From Domibacillus indicus (GTDB taxonomy: Bacteria; Bacillota; Bacilli; Bacillales; Domibacillaceae): a DNA stretch of 64,000 bases. A model generated the notes under the pieces. It had not been told where the DNA came from, searched no databases, and saw only the letters and a program-made list of their open reading frames with translations. The stretch covers positions 62,001 to 126,000 of the forward strand of contig NZ_JAMBOO010000001.1 of NCBI RefSeq assembly GCF_023715895.1. Reading direction: 5' to 3'. The position numbers and the translations under genes were made by a program. Below are positions 34,390 to 42,848 of this stretch, one piece after another. Numbering within the stretch: position 1 is the stretch's first letter; each line of letters begins with the position of its first letter.

Positions 34390-34998
34390 TTATACAAACG
34401 CAAAGATAGCGCTTAATCCGACATACGATAAAGCTAAAAATACAAGTAATGTTGCGTATGTAACAATGCGTTGTGAACGTGGCGATACTGCGATTCCCCA
34501 GCTCACACAAAACGACCATAAACCATTTGCAAAATGGAAAATTGCTGAAAGAACTCCAACTATGTAAAAAACAAGCATAAATGGATTATCTAAAATATTC
34601 TCCATCATCTGAAAATTCACTTCTGCACCAAGCGCAGCTTGAACCCGTGTTTCCCATACGTGCCATGCAACAAAGATCAGTGTAATCACGCCTGTCCAGC
34701 GCTGCAGCACAAACATCCAGTTGCGGAAGTACCCAAAGCGTCCAGGATTGTTTTTCGCAGTGAACGCAATGTAAAGCCCATAAATCGCGTGGAACAAAAG
34801 TGGCAGGAAGATCACTAACGTTTCAAGCACAAGCACAAAAGGTAAACTTCCCATAAAGCCTGCCGCCTGGTTAAACGCTTCTTCCCCTTTCGTCGCAAAA
34901 TGATTCACGACTAAATGCTGCGTCATAAAAAGCCCGACTGGAATGACACCGAGCAATGAGTGCAGCCTGCGGTAAAAAAACTCTCGATTGTCAGCCAC
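34390..34998 (-). CDS. sdhC: Succinate dehydrogenase cytochrome b558 subunit
   Basis: Membrane anchor that binds haem b and reduces menaquinone. At 202 residues from GTG 34998 it equals the B. subtilis length. Five hydrophobic helices; candidate haem ligands in RRLHSLLG, QHLVVNHF, FHAIYG and AWHVWE. AAGGGGGG is 6 bases from the GTG and only 3 from the ATG one codon earlier, so GTG is preferred. Confidence 0.93.
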   Translation of the reverse strand: MADNREFFYRRLHSLLGVIPVGLFMTQHLVVNHFATKGEEAFNQAAGFMGSLPFVLVLETLVIFLPLLFHAIYGLYIAFTAKNNPGRFGYFRNWMFVLQRWTGVITLIFVAWHVWETRVQAALGAEVNFQMMENILDNPFMLVFYIVGVLSAIFHFANGLWSFCVSWGIAVSPRSQRIVTYATLLVFLALSYVGLSAIFAFV

Positions 34999-35088
34999 CA
35001 TTTTCCCCCCTTGAATTTGAAGCATCCGACAAATATTTTGTTTATTCGCACATTGCTTCATCTAGTAATCTTACGATGTGACAAATTC

Positions 35089-35117
35089 ATTTTACTCCCA
35101 TAAATTAAGAGCGTCAA
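35089..35117 (-). promoter_or_regulatory. Sigma-A promoter of sdhCAB
   Basis: On the minus strand TTGACG (35112-35117), 17-bp spacer, TAAAAT (35089-35094). Leader of about 85 bases before sdhC. Confidence 0.8.
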
Positions 35118-35218
35118 GGTAAGGTGGGGACATTTTTGTCCGGCTTTTCATGCGGAATATGCTTTTTTTGGGACGATCAATTGTATATAATAACGAGAGA
35201 GAAAGCGAGGAATTCACT

Positions 35219-35653
35219 TTGACTATTGAAAACGAAGAACAGGGACTCGTTGAAGCACCGAAAGCGTCCGTTTCTGTCTTTGGCTATGAACTGATACGGG
35301 ATGTTTTACTTGGCGATCTGCTCGGAAATGACGCGGCTGAAATCTTATATTGGGGCGGAAAAACGCTGGCGCGGCGCTTTCCTTGTGCAAATACAGAAGA
35401 ATTGACAGCTTTTTTCAAAGAAGCTGGCTGGGGTACAATTGAACTTGTAAAAGAAACGAGAAAAGAATGGGTCTACCACTTATCTGGAAGTTTAGTTGAA
35501 CGGCGGTTTACCGTGCAGGCAGATCCTGCTTTTACACTTGAAAGCGGCTTTATTGCGGAACAGGCAGCAGCCCATTTTGAGTCGAACGCTGAAGCAATTT
35601 GTCATTTACATAAGAAAAATAAGCATGTCGAAATTACGGTAAAATGGGAATAG
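35219..35653 (+). CDS. yslB: YslB family protein (DUF2507)
   Basis: 144 residues. Conserved segments FGYELIRDVLLGDLLG, ILYWGGKTLARRFP, FFKEAGWGTIELV and LESGFIAEQ match B. subtilis YslB, whose exact role is unknown. Start at TTG 35219 is chosen for GCGAGG eight bases upstream and for its length. Divergent from sdhC, convergent with uvrC. Confidence 0.88.
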   Translation: MTIENEEQGLVEAPKASVSVFGYELIRDVLLGDLLGNDAAEILYWGGKTLARRFPCANTEELTAFFKEAGWGTIELVKETRKEWVYHLSGSLVERRFTVQADPAFTLESGFIAEQAAAHFESNAEAICHLHKKNKHVEITVKWE

Positions 35654-35673
35654 ACCGCTCGCTGAGCGGTCTA
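35651..35673. terminator. Convergent terminator of yslB and uvrC
   Basis: AGACCGCTC-GCT-GAGCGGTCT, a 9-bp perfect stem overlapping the uvrC stop. T-richness is modest on both sides. Confidence 0.65.
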
Positions 35674-37446
35674 TTCTTCATTTAGAGCTGCCATAACGGC
35701 TTCGGCTGTTTTGGCTGGAATCCCAGCCGCCATGATTTCTTCTTTTGATGCTTCTTTTAGTTTTTTAAGAGAGCCAAATGCTTTTAACAGCTGCTTTTTC
35801 CGCTGCGGCCCCACGCCCTCTATGTCATCTAAAATAGATTGGAAAGCACCTTTGCCCCGGATTTGCCGATGGAAGGTAATCGCAAACCGGTGCACTTCAT
35901 CCTGAATACGCTGAAGCAAATAAAATGCCTGGCTGTTGTGCGCAAGCGGAACAATTTGCAGCGGGCTTCCATAAAGAAGCTGAGAGGTGCGGTGACGCTC
36001 GTCTTTTGCGAGGCCGGCGACCGGGATATCAAGCCCAAGCTCATCTAGCAATACATCGCGCGCTGCTTCTATCTGCCCTTTTCCGCCATCGATAATAATT
36101 AAATCAGGCAGCGGCAGCCCTTCCCGCAGCACACGAGTATACCGACGCCGCACTACTTCCCGCATAGAGCCGTAATCATCGGGCCCTTTTACAGTTTTAA
36201 TTTTATATTTTCGATATGCTTTTTTTTCAGGCTTCCCGTCAATAAAGACAATCATCGCCGATACCGGAGCTGTTCCCTGGATGTTTGAGTTATCAAATGC
36301 TTCAATTCGACGGGGAACATGAATATTCATGGCTTCGCCAAGCTGCTCAGCCGCTTTGATCGTTCTTTCTTCGTCCCGGTCAATTAACGCAAATTTTTCT
36401 TTTAAAGCCGCTTTTGCGTTGTTGCCTGCAAGCTCCACCAATTCCTTTTTCTTGCCCCGCTGCGGCTTTGTAACCGGCACACCGATCAGCTGGCCGGCAA
36501 GATCTGCATCAACGGCGTCTGGAAGAAGAATCTCCTTCGGCTTAAAATGCTCCGGCGCCTCATAAAAACGGCCAAGAAATGTTAAAAATTCTTCTTCAGG
36601 CTCACTATAAATAGGAAAAGTGGACACATCCCGTTCAATTAAGCGCCCCTGACGCACAAAAAACACCTGCACACACATCCAGCCTTTATCGACTGTATAG
36701 CCAAAAACATCACGATCAGTAAGGTCGGCCATGTTGATTTTTTGCTTTTCCATCAAGGTGTCGATATGAGAAATTTGATCACGATATTCTTTTGCACGTT
36801 CAAATTCAAGCTTTTCCGCTGCTTCTTCCATTTTTGCGGTTAAAGCTTTTTTCACTTCTTGATGGCCGCCATTTAAAAAGCGGGTAATTTCCGCTGCCAT
36901 TTCCTTATACGTATCAGCTGGCACTTCTTTTACACAAGGAGCGAGACACTGCCCCATATGGTAATAAAGACAAACGCGGTCAGGCAGCGTTGAGCATTTG
37001 CGGAGCGGATACAAGCGGTCCAGGAGCTTTTTTGTTTCCGATGCAGCATACGCATTCGGGTACGGGCCAAAGTACTTCCCTTTGTCTTTTTTTACCTTCC
37101 TCGTGATAATAAGGCGCGGATGCCGCTCTGCAGTCAGCTTAATAAACGGATAACTTTTGTCGTCCTTAAGCATGATATTATACTTTGGATCGTATTTTTT
37201 AATTAAGTTCAGCTCTAAAATAAGTGCTTCAAGATCCGAGGAAGTAATAATATATTCAAAGTCTACAATTTCACTGACCAGTCTCGTTGTTTTCGCATCA
37301 TGCGAGCCGGTAAAATAGGAACGGACCCGGTTCTTCAGCACTTTTGCTTTTCCCACATAAATCACTGTCCCGTGCCGGTCCTTCATTAAATAGCATCCAG
37401 ATTCATCCGGCAGGAGAGCCAGTTTATGCTGGATCAGTTCATTCAT
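35671..37446 (-). CDS. uvrC: Excinuclease ABC subunit C
   Basis: Makes both incisions in nucleotide excision repair. 591 residues: N-terminal GIY-YIG nuclease ([18 protein letters not shown]), central cysteine-rich part, UVR motif ([15 protein letters not shown]), RNase H-like second nuclease ([19 protein letters not shown]) and C-terminal helix-hairpin-helix ([18 protein letters not shown]). Conserved order uvrC-trxA-etfA. Confidence 0.97.
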   Translation of the reverse strand: MNELIQHKLALLPDESGCYLMKDRHGTVIYVGKAKVLKNRVRSYFTGSHDAKTTRLVSEIVDFEYIITSSDLEALILELNLIKKYDPKYNIMLKDDKSYPFIKLTAERHPRLIITRKVKKDKGKYFGPYPNAYAASETKKLLDRLYPLRKCSTLPDRVCLYYHMGQCLAPCVKEVPADTYKEMAAEITRFLNGGHQEVKKALTAKMEEAAEKLEFERAKEYRDQISHIDTLMEKQKINMADLTDRDVFGYTVDKGWMCVQVFFVRQGRLIERDVSTFPIYSEPEEEFLTFLGRFYEAPEHFKPKEILLPDAVDADLAGQLIGVPVTKPQRGKKKELVELAGNNAKAALKEKFALIDRDEERTIKAAEQLGEAMNIHVPRRIEAFDNSNIQGTAPVSAMIVFIDGKPEKKAYRKYKIKTVKGPDDYGSMREVVRRRYTRVLREGLPLPDLIIIDGGKGQIEAARDVLLDELGLDIPVAGLAKDERHRTSQLLYGSPLQIVPLAHNSQAFYLLQRIQDEVHRFAITFHRQIRGKGAFQSILDDIEGVGPQRKKQLLKAFGSLKKLKEASKEEIMAAGIPAKTAEAVMAALNEE

Positions 37447-37488
37447 CTTTTTTCACTCCTTTTATATAAGAAAGCATACGGCGGACGA

Positions 37489-37527
37489 GCCAGGCAGCAT
37501 TCTTTACCGGAAGGCTGGCTGCCTGGC
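37489..37527. repeat. Perfect 10-bp inverted repeat between trxA and uvrC
   Basis: GCCAGGCAGC (37489-37498) and GCTGCCTGGC (37518-37527) with a 19-base loop and no following T-run. It would form a very stable hairpin in the uvrC leader. Function unknown. Confidence 0.55.
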
Positions 37528-37561
37528 AGGAAAACGAAGGAGCTTTTTAAGGAAATAACGT

Positions 37562-37588
37562 AAAAAAAACGCCCCGTCAATGCGGGAC
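37562..37588 (-). terminator. Terminator after trxA
   Basis: On the minus strand CGTCCCG pairs with CGGGGCG (one G-U), followed by eight Ts. Confidence 0.85.
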
Positions 37589-37601
37589 GCCTTTTCTTTC
37601 A

Positions 37602-37916
37602 TTACGCGTTGCGGTTGATTAGTTCTTCAAGCGCTTCTTTTGGCTGGAATCCAATCACTTTATCGACCGGCTGGCCGTCTTTGAATAAGATCAGTGTCGG
37701 GATACTCATTACGCCATACTCGCCAGCAGTTTGTTGGTTTTCATCAACGTCAATTTTGACGATTTTTACTTTTTCGCTCATTTCAGAATCTAATTCTTCA
37801 AGAACAGGCGCAATCATTTTGCACGGTCCGCACCAAGGTGCCCAGAAATCCGCGAGAACAAGTCCGCTTCCTGTTTCAGTCGAGAAGTTTGCATCAGTCG
37901 CTTTTACAATTGCCAT
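37602..37916 (-). CDS. trxA: Thioredoxin
   Basis: Disulfide reductase cofactor, essential in B. subtilis. 104 residues with active site WCGPCK and cis-proline segment SIPTLILF. ATG 37916 has GGAGG seven bases upstream. Confidence 0.97.
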   Translation of the reverse strand: MAIVKATDANFSTETGSGLVLADFWAPWCGPCKMIAPVLEELDSEMSEKVKIVKIDVDENQQTAGEYGVMSIPTLILFKDGQPVDKVIGFQPKEALEELINRNA

Positions 37917-37997
37917 GTATAAATACCTCCTAAAGTTTCTGTACGGAAAGTATATCACCGTTTTTTGGGGTTAGCTATTATTTTGCTTACCCTAAGT

Positions 37998-38022
37998 AAA
38001 AGAGCCCCAAACTCAGGGGCTC
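37998..38022 (-). terminator. Terminator overlapping the end of etfA
   Basis: GAGCCCC/GGGGCTC with a 7-base loop that contains the stop codon, followed by TTTT on the minus strand. Confidence 0.8.
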
Positions 38023-38993
38023 ACCGCCTTTACTTTTTTCAGCTCTTCCGTCAGCATCGGGACTACCTCAAATAAGTCACCGACAATTCCGTAATCCGCC
38101 ACCTTAAAAATCTCTGCATCCGGGTCTTTATTGACCGCTACAATCACTTTTGAATTGGACATTCCGGCTAAATGCTGAATGGCTCCGGAAATGCCACAGG
38201 CAATGTATAAATCAGGGGTTACCACCTTACCCGTCTGTCCAATTTGCAGAGAATAGTCACAATAGCCGGCATCACAGGCTCCCCTCGAAGCACCAACGGC
38301 TCCGCCCAGAACATCCGCCAGCTCCTGCAGCGGCCGGAAGCCTTCCGCACTTTTTACCCCTCGTCCGCCGGCTACAATCACTTTTGCTTCTGAAAGATCT
38401 ACGCTTCCTGCTGATTTTCGAACGACCTCCTCGATCACAACGCGGATATCTTTAACCGGAAAAGAAAGAGGAGAAATATTTCCGGAACGCGTCCGATCCC
38501 TTGGGCATGGCTCAATGTTATTCGGCCGGATGGCCGCCAGCAAAAGGCCTTCAGGAACGGTTACTTTTTGAAAAGCCTTGCCCGCATAAATAGGTCTTGT
38601 AAATACAACCTCCCCGCTCCTTACTTCGAGAGCCGTCACATCCGAAACGAGCCCTGCATCCAGCTGTGCAGCGATTTTGGGAGCTAAATCCTTGCCGAGC
38701 GCTGTATGCCCGAAGAAAATGCCATCTGGCTGCTCCTGCTCAACAGCCGCAATCATCGCGCTGGCAAATCCGTCTGATGTGTAGTGACCGAGCTTTTCAT
38801 CTTCTGCTGTCCGCACCCGGTCTGCACCATATTGAATCATTTCTTCAGCAAGAACACCGGCCTCTTTGCCAATCAGAACACCGACCACTTCCCCGCCCTC
38901 TGCAGCGGCTTTTGCAGCGGCAATGGTTTCAAAAGAAACACGGCGGAGCTGTCCTTCTCTTATTTCTCCTACTGCCATGATTTTCTTTGGCAT
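38013..38993 (-). CDS. etfA: Electron transfer flavoprotein alpha subunit
   Basis: Binds FAD and passes electrons from acyl-CoA dehydrogenases to the respiratory chain. 326 residues; C-terminal FAD site with GGAVGASRGACDAG, QIGQTGKVV and GISGAIQHLAGM. ATG 38993 has GGGGAGGGG upstream and lies 20 bases after the etfB stop. Confidence 0.96.
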   Translation of the reverse strand: MPKKIMAVGEIREGQLRRVSFETIAAAKAAAEGGEVVGVLIGKEAGVLAEEMIQYGADRVRTAEDEKLGHYTSDGFASAMIAAVEQEQPDGIFFGHTALGKDLAPKIAAQLDAGLVSDVTALEVRSGEVVFTRPIYAGKAFQKVTVPEGLLLAAIRPNNIEPCPRDRTRSGNISPLSFPVKDIRVVIEEVVRKSAGSVDLSEAKVIVAGGRGVKSAEGFRPLQELADVLGGAVGASRGACDAGYCDYSLQIGQTGKVVTPDLYIACGISGAIQHLAGMSNSKVIVAVNKDPDAEIFKVADYGIVGDLFEVVPMLTEELKKVKAVSP

Positions 38994-39013
38994 AATAACC
39001 CCTCCCCTAGAAA

Positions 39014-39787
39014 TCAAATGACATGTGCTTCAGAGCGGAGCAATGTGACCAGCTCACTGACCTGTCCGGCTAAATCTCCCTGCAAAATGCGTCCGGCTGT
39101 TTTTTGGGGCGGCATAAATACTTCAACGGTTTTTGTTTTGGGCGCCGCATCGTCTTCCTCCAGTTGAAGGTCGTCGAGCTCGCATTCTTCAAGCGGCTTT
39201 TTCTTCGCTTTCATAATGCCAGGCAAAGAAGGATAACGGGGATCGTTTAACCCCTGCTGACAGGTTACAAGAAGCGGCAGTGTTGTTTTTACTTTTTCGG
39301 TATCACCTTCTACATCCCGGGTGATCAAAACTTCCCTTCCGTTTATTTCTATTTTTGTAATGGTCGACACGCAGACCATGCCGAGACTCTCTGCTACACG
39401 TGGTCCGACCTGGCCGCTTCCTCCGTCAATCGTGACGTTTCCCGCTAAAATAAGATCTGCTTTTTTGTTTTTTAAATACTCGGTCAAAACTCGGGCTGTG
39501 GTAAAGGCATCTCCATCCTCGATCTCTTCTTCTATATTGATAAGCACGGCTTTGTCTGCGCCCATGGCGAGAGCTGTTCGAAGCTGCTTTTCAGCTTCGT
39601 CCGTGCCGACAGTTATAACGGTTACTTCTCCGCCGTGCGCATCCCGGATTTTGATGGCTTCTTCAATTGCATATTCATCATATGGATTGATAATAAATTC
39701 GGCTCCGTCTTCTTGAATACTTCCGTCTGAAATAAAGATTTTTTCTTCTGTATCAAATGTTCTTTTCATTAAAACATATAAGTTCAT
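39014..39787 (-). CDS. etfB: Electron transfer flavoprotein beta subunit
   Basis: Partner of EtfA. 257 residues, same as B. subtilis; NPYDEYAIEEAIKIRD and the DLILAGNVTIDGGSGQVGP AMP-binding loop are conserved. It follows fadR directly by 26 bases; the fadB (ysiB) gene that lies here in B. subtilis is absent. Confidence 0.96.
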   Translation of the reverse strand: MNLYVLMKRTFDTEEKIFISDGSIQEDGAEFIINPYDEYAIEEAIKIRDAHGGEVTVITVGTDEAEKQLRTALAMGADKAVLINIEEEIEDGDAFTTARVLTEYLKNKKADLILAGNVTIDGGSGQVGPRVAESLGMVCVSTITKIEINGREVLITRDVEGDTEKVKTTLPLLVTCQQGLNDPRYPSLPGIMKAKKKPLEECELDDLQLEEDDAAPKTKTVEVFMPPQKTAGRILQGDLAGQVSELVTLLRSEAHVI

Positions 39788-39813
39788 TTGATTTCCTCCT
39801 TCTGTTCAGACAA

Positions 39814-40398
39814 TTAACGGCCTGAAAAACCATTTAACAGCATCCTGGTTACTTCTTCCGCTGAAGCAGCCAGGTTATACTTTTGGTCATTCATCACCCA
39901 GGTAGTGACCATTTCATCAAGTGTTCCGAATACCATTTGCCGGGACAGGCGTATATTTAAGGCCGCGTTGAACTCGCCGTTTTGGACTCCCTTTTGTAAA
40001 ATTTGTTCGATCAGCTGCAAGTATGATTTTAACACTTCATTGATTTTCAAACGCAGCTCCTTGTTGGACTGACGCAGTTCTAACTGGGTTACAACCGCCA
40101 GATGGGGGTCTTCTGCAAGAAGCCCGAAGTGGTTTTGGACAAGCAGCTCCAGCTGCTCAGCTGCTGTTTGCTTCGTTTCAATAATTTCACTTGTTTTTTG
40201 GATAAATGTCCCCATTTTTTCCTGGAACAATGAAATTAAAATATCTTCTTTGTTTTTAAAGTATAAATAGATGGTTCCATCCGCGACACCGGCCTGCCGG
40301 GCTATTTTCGATACTTGTGCTTGGTGGTAGCCGTTCTCGGCAATAGCGACAACGGCGGCATCGATGATTTGATGGTATTTTGGTTTGTTTCGCTGCAT
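39814..40398 (-). CDS. fadR: TetR-family fatty acid degradation repressor FadR
   Basis: 194 residues, the same as B. subtilis FadR (YsiA). N-terminal HTH: YHQIIDAAVVAIAENGYHQAQ, KIARQAGVADGTIYLYFKNKEDIL. The C-terminal domain should bind long-chain acyl-CoA and release DNA. ATG 40398 has GGAGG upstream. Its own promoter carries a perfect FadR palindrome, so it is autoregulated together with etfB-etfA. Confidence 0.94.
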   Translation of the reverse strand: MQRNKPKYHQIIDAAVVAIAENGYHQAQVSKIARQAGVADGTIYLYFKNKEDILISLFQEKMGTFIQKTSEIIETKQTAAEQLELLVQNHFGLLAEDPHLAVVTQLELRQSNKELRLKINEVLKSYLQLIEQILQKGVQNGEFNAALNIRLSRQMVFGTLDEMVTTWVMNDQKYNLAASAEEVTRMLLNGFSGR

Positions 40399-40428
40399 GA
40401 AGCAAGCCGCCTCCTGTGAAATCAATAA

Positions 40429-40446
40429 TGAATGACTATTCATTCA
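40429..40446. promoter_or_regulatory. FadR operator
   Basis: The 18-bp palindrome TGAATGACTATTCATTCA matches the B. subtilis FadR consensus TGAATGAMTANTCATTCA as I recall it. It lies just downstream of the fadR -10 box, where bound repressor would block initiation. Confidence 0.85.
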
Positions 40447-40453
40447 TGAATTT

Positions 40454-40482
40454 ATCTTATTCTTATTCTTTGATTTCGTCAA
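40454..40482 (-). promoter_or_regulatory. Sigma-A promoter of fadR-etfB-etfA
   Basis: On the minus strand TTGACG (40477-40482), 17-bp spacer, TAAGAT (40454-40459), directly upstream of the FadR operator. Confidence 0.75.
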
Positions 40483-40506
40483 GCAGGCAGCCCCCCTTCA
40501 GCTTTT

Positions 40507-42186
40507 TCAGTCCGTTTTTTGCTTTTCTTCTTCAATGAGCACGCGGCGTAAAATTTTACCGACAGCTGTTTTCGGCAACTCGTCACGGAATTCATAAATA
40601 CGGGGTACTTTAAAAGCGGCTAAATGTGTCCGGCAGTAATTGTCGAGCTCTTCTGCAGCTGTATGCCGGCCTTCTTTCAAGACGATAAAAGCTTTGACTG
40701 TTTCACCGCGGTATGGATCTGGAACACCTGCCACTACGGCCTCTTGGACGTTTTCGTGCTCATAGAGTACTTCTTCTACTTCGCGTGGATATATATTAAA
40801 TCCTCCTGCGATAATCATGTCTTTTTTTCGATCGACTACATAAAAGAAGCCGTCTTCATCCATATAGCCAATGTCTCCCGTTAACAGCCACCCGTCTTGA
40901 AAACACTGTTCCGTTTCTTCCGGCCGGTTCCAATATCCTTTCATCACCTGCGGGCCGCGGACAGCAATTTCTCCACGTTCTCCCGGCTGATCCACCGGCT
41001 TACCGGTTTGCAGTGATAAAATCACAGCTTCGGTATCCGGCCATGGAACGCCGACACTTCCTTTTACACGCTTTTCCCAAATAAAATTAGCGTGGGTAAC
41101 GGGAGAGGTTTCTGTTAACCCATATCCTTCAACAAGCTTTCCGCCTGTGGCCCGCTCAAACTTTTCCTGCACCTCAACCGGCAGCGGCGCTGAACCGCTG
41201 ATACATGAATCAATAGAAGATAAATCGTACTTTTGTAAGCGTGGAGCGTTAAGCAGACCAATGTAAATCGTCGGCGCCCCCGGAAAAATAGTCGGCTTTT
41301 GCTTATGAATCGTTTTTAAGGTTGTTTTCACATCAAACTTCGGCAGCAGTACCATTTTATATCCTTGCATAACGCCTAAAATCATCACGGTTGTCATGCC
41401 GTATACATGGAAAAAAGGAATGACGCCTAAAATCACTTCCCCGCCAGGGCGGTATTTGTACATCCATGCGCCGCACATCGAAGCGTTTGCCACAAGATTT
41501 TGGTGAGTTAGGACCACACCCTTTGGAAAGCCCGTCGTACCTCCTGTGTACTGCAAAACGGCCAGATCGTTTTCAATATTCACTTCCAAGGCTTCTTCCT
41601 TTGCTTCGGCCTCTTCCATAATAGATGTGAAAAAGTGATTGTTATAACGGTTTTCTATACTTACCGAGATGCCAGTTTGCTTTTTTTGAATGAAGGGATA
41701 AAGGACGTTTTTTGGAAAGGGCAGATAGTCTTTGATAGCGGTTACAATCAAATCCTGTACGTTTGTATGGTGAATGATTTTTTGAACGCGTGGATAAAGA
41801 AGATCGAGGACAATCATCACTTTGGCACCACAATCTTTTAACTGATACTCGATTTCCCGTTCTTTGTATAGCGGATTAAACTGGACAACGACTGCCCCTG
41901 TGTACAAAATAGCGTAAAAGCTGATCACAGCCTGCGGCGTATTGGGAAGCATAATACCGATACGATCGCCTTTTTGAATGCCGAGTTTTTTTAAATAGGA
42001 GGCAAGTTTTAGTGCGGATTCATGAAGCTCTTTGTAAGACAGTTCTTTCCCAAGAAAATGAATAGCCGTTTTGTCGGGATACTTCGCAGCGGCTTTCGTG
42101 AGAAACGATGACAGCGGTTCCTTCGGGTAATCGAGCGCAGCGGGAATTTCCTTCGGATAATGAATCAGCCACGGTTTTTCGGACAT
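40507..42186 (-). CDS. lcfA: Long-chain fatty-acid-CoA ligase
   Basis: Activates fatty acids with ATP and CoA. 559 residues; adenylation motifs YTGGTTGFPKGVVLTH (A3), GYGLTETSP (A5), ELPKTAVGKILRR (A10). ATG 42186 fits AAAGGGG; a second ATG two codons upstream lies too close to it. First gene before the fadR group in transcription order. Confidence 0.95.
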   Translation of the reverse strand: MSEKPWLIHYPKEIPAALDYPKEPLSSFLTKAAAKYPDKTAIHFLGKELSYKELHESALKLASYLKKLGIQKGDRIGIMLPNTPQAVISFYAILYTGAVVVQFNPLYKEREIEYQLKDCGAKVMIVLDLLYPRVQKIIHHTNVQDLIVTAIKDYLPFPKNVLYPFIQKKQTGISVSIENRYNNHFFTSIMEEAEAKEEALEVNIENDLAVLQYTGGTTGFPKGVVLTHQNLVANASMCGAWMYKYRPGGEVILGVIPFFHVYGMTTVMILGVMQGYKMVLLPKFDVKTTLKTIHKQKPTIFPGAPTIYIGLLNAPRLQKYDLSSIDSCISGSAPLPVEVQEKFERATGGKLVEGYGLTETSPVTHANFIWEKRVKGSVGVPWPDTEAVILSLQTGKPVDQPGERGEIAVRGPQVMKGYWNRPEETEQCFQDGWLLTGDIGYMDEDGFFYVVDRKKDMIIAGGFNIYPREVEEVLYEHENVQEAVVAGVPDPYRGETVKAFIVLKEGRHTAAEELDNYCRTHLAAFKVPRIYEFRDELPKTAVGKILRRVLIEEEKQKTD

Positions 42187-42226
42187 CTTCATCTGCCCCT
42201 TTGCAAAAAGAATAGGTGCTGCCTTC

Positions 42227-42255
42227 AGTATAATGAACAGAAATTCATTTTACAA
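42227..42255 (-). promoter_or_regulatory. Sigma-A promoter of lcfA with FadR-like half sites in the spacer
   Basis: On the minus strand TTGTAA (42250-42255), 17-bp spacer, TATACT (42227-42232). The spacer contains ATGAA-N6-TTCAT, half sites like those of the FadR palindrome but with a shorter gap, so FadR control is possible but not certain. Confidence 0.65.
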
Positions 42256-42259
42256 GAGA

Positions 42260-42288
42260 AGAAAAAGCAGCTCTTGAGCCGCTTTTTC
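42260..42288 (-). terminator. Terminator of the mutS2 - DUF350 - small peptide transcript
   Basis: GAAAAAGCGGCTC-AA-GAGCTGCTTTTTC, a 13-bp stem with one G-U pair, T-rich end on the minus strand. Confidence 0.75.
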
Positions 42289-42322
42289 TTTCCGCCATAA
42301 GCGGTTTTATTTCTTTTTTATT

Positions 42323-42406
42323 TTATGAGTTCATCACCATATAAATGATGCCGACAATCAAAAAAGCTGCACAGCAGGCCATCAAGATCTTTGCTAATGT
42401 TTCCAT
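42323..42406 (-). CDS. 27-residue single-span membrane peptide
   Basis: Begins METLAKILMACC, followed by a hydrophobic stretch (AAFLIVGIIYMVM) and ends with NS. AAGAGGAGC lies 7 bases before the ATG. It follows the DUF350 gene by 19 bases in the same operon and precedes a terminator. Function unknown; probably a small membrane subunit or regulator. Confidence 0.65.
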   Translation of the reverse strand: METLAKILMACCAAFLIVGIIYMVMNS

Positions 42407-42425
42407 GTTTGTGCTCCTCTTTTCT

Positions 42426-42833
42426 TTACAAAAGCGCAGCGCCAATCATGTATGAGAGGCCTGCAGAAATAATAAATGAAATAAAGCCGACAGCCCGGTT
42501 ATCACGCTGGATTTCTTTGTCCACGTTAAAACTCGGCGTCAGAAACTCAAACATAAAATAGCCGGCCAATAGCAGGATAAAGCCGAAAATGCCCCATCCC
42601 GCCATGGTTAAAACAGAATCATTATGCAAAATAGAGTGGTGAAAAACATTGGCAATACCGAAGATTTTGCCTCCAGTTGCCATGGCTACTGCCATATTGC
42701 CTTTTTTGATTTCTTCCCAATTCCGATAGGATGTGACCAGTTCAAATATAGCCAGGCAGATAATAATACAGATGGTTGCAATGCTGTAATAGCCCGCCAT
42801 CTGCACATATTGGTTTTCCCAAAAACCTGTCAT
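42426..42833 (-). CDS. yshE: DUF350 membrane protein YshE
   Basis: 135 residues with four hydrophobic segments (YSIATICIIICLAIFELV, NMAVAMATGGKIFGIANVF, TMAGWGIFGFILLLAGYFMF, VGFISFIISAGLSYMIG) in the DUF350 arrangement. Function unknown. 15 bases after the mutS2 stop, as in B. subtilis. Confidence 0.88.
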   Translation of the reverse strand: MTGFWENQYVQMAGYYSIATICIIICLAIFELVTSYRNWEEIKKGNMAVAMATGGKIFGIANVFHHSILHNDSVLTMAGWGIFGFILLLAGYFMFEFLTPSFNVDKEIQRDNRAVGFISFIISAGLSYMIGAALL

Positions 42834-42848
42834 AACCCGGCCCCCCTC

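Noticed and set aside
37447-37601. LexA/DinR box before uvrC
   Set aside because: No GAAC-N4-GTTC-type site could be found in the intergenic region.
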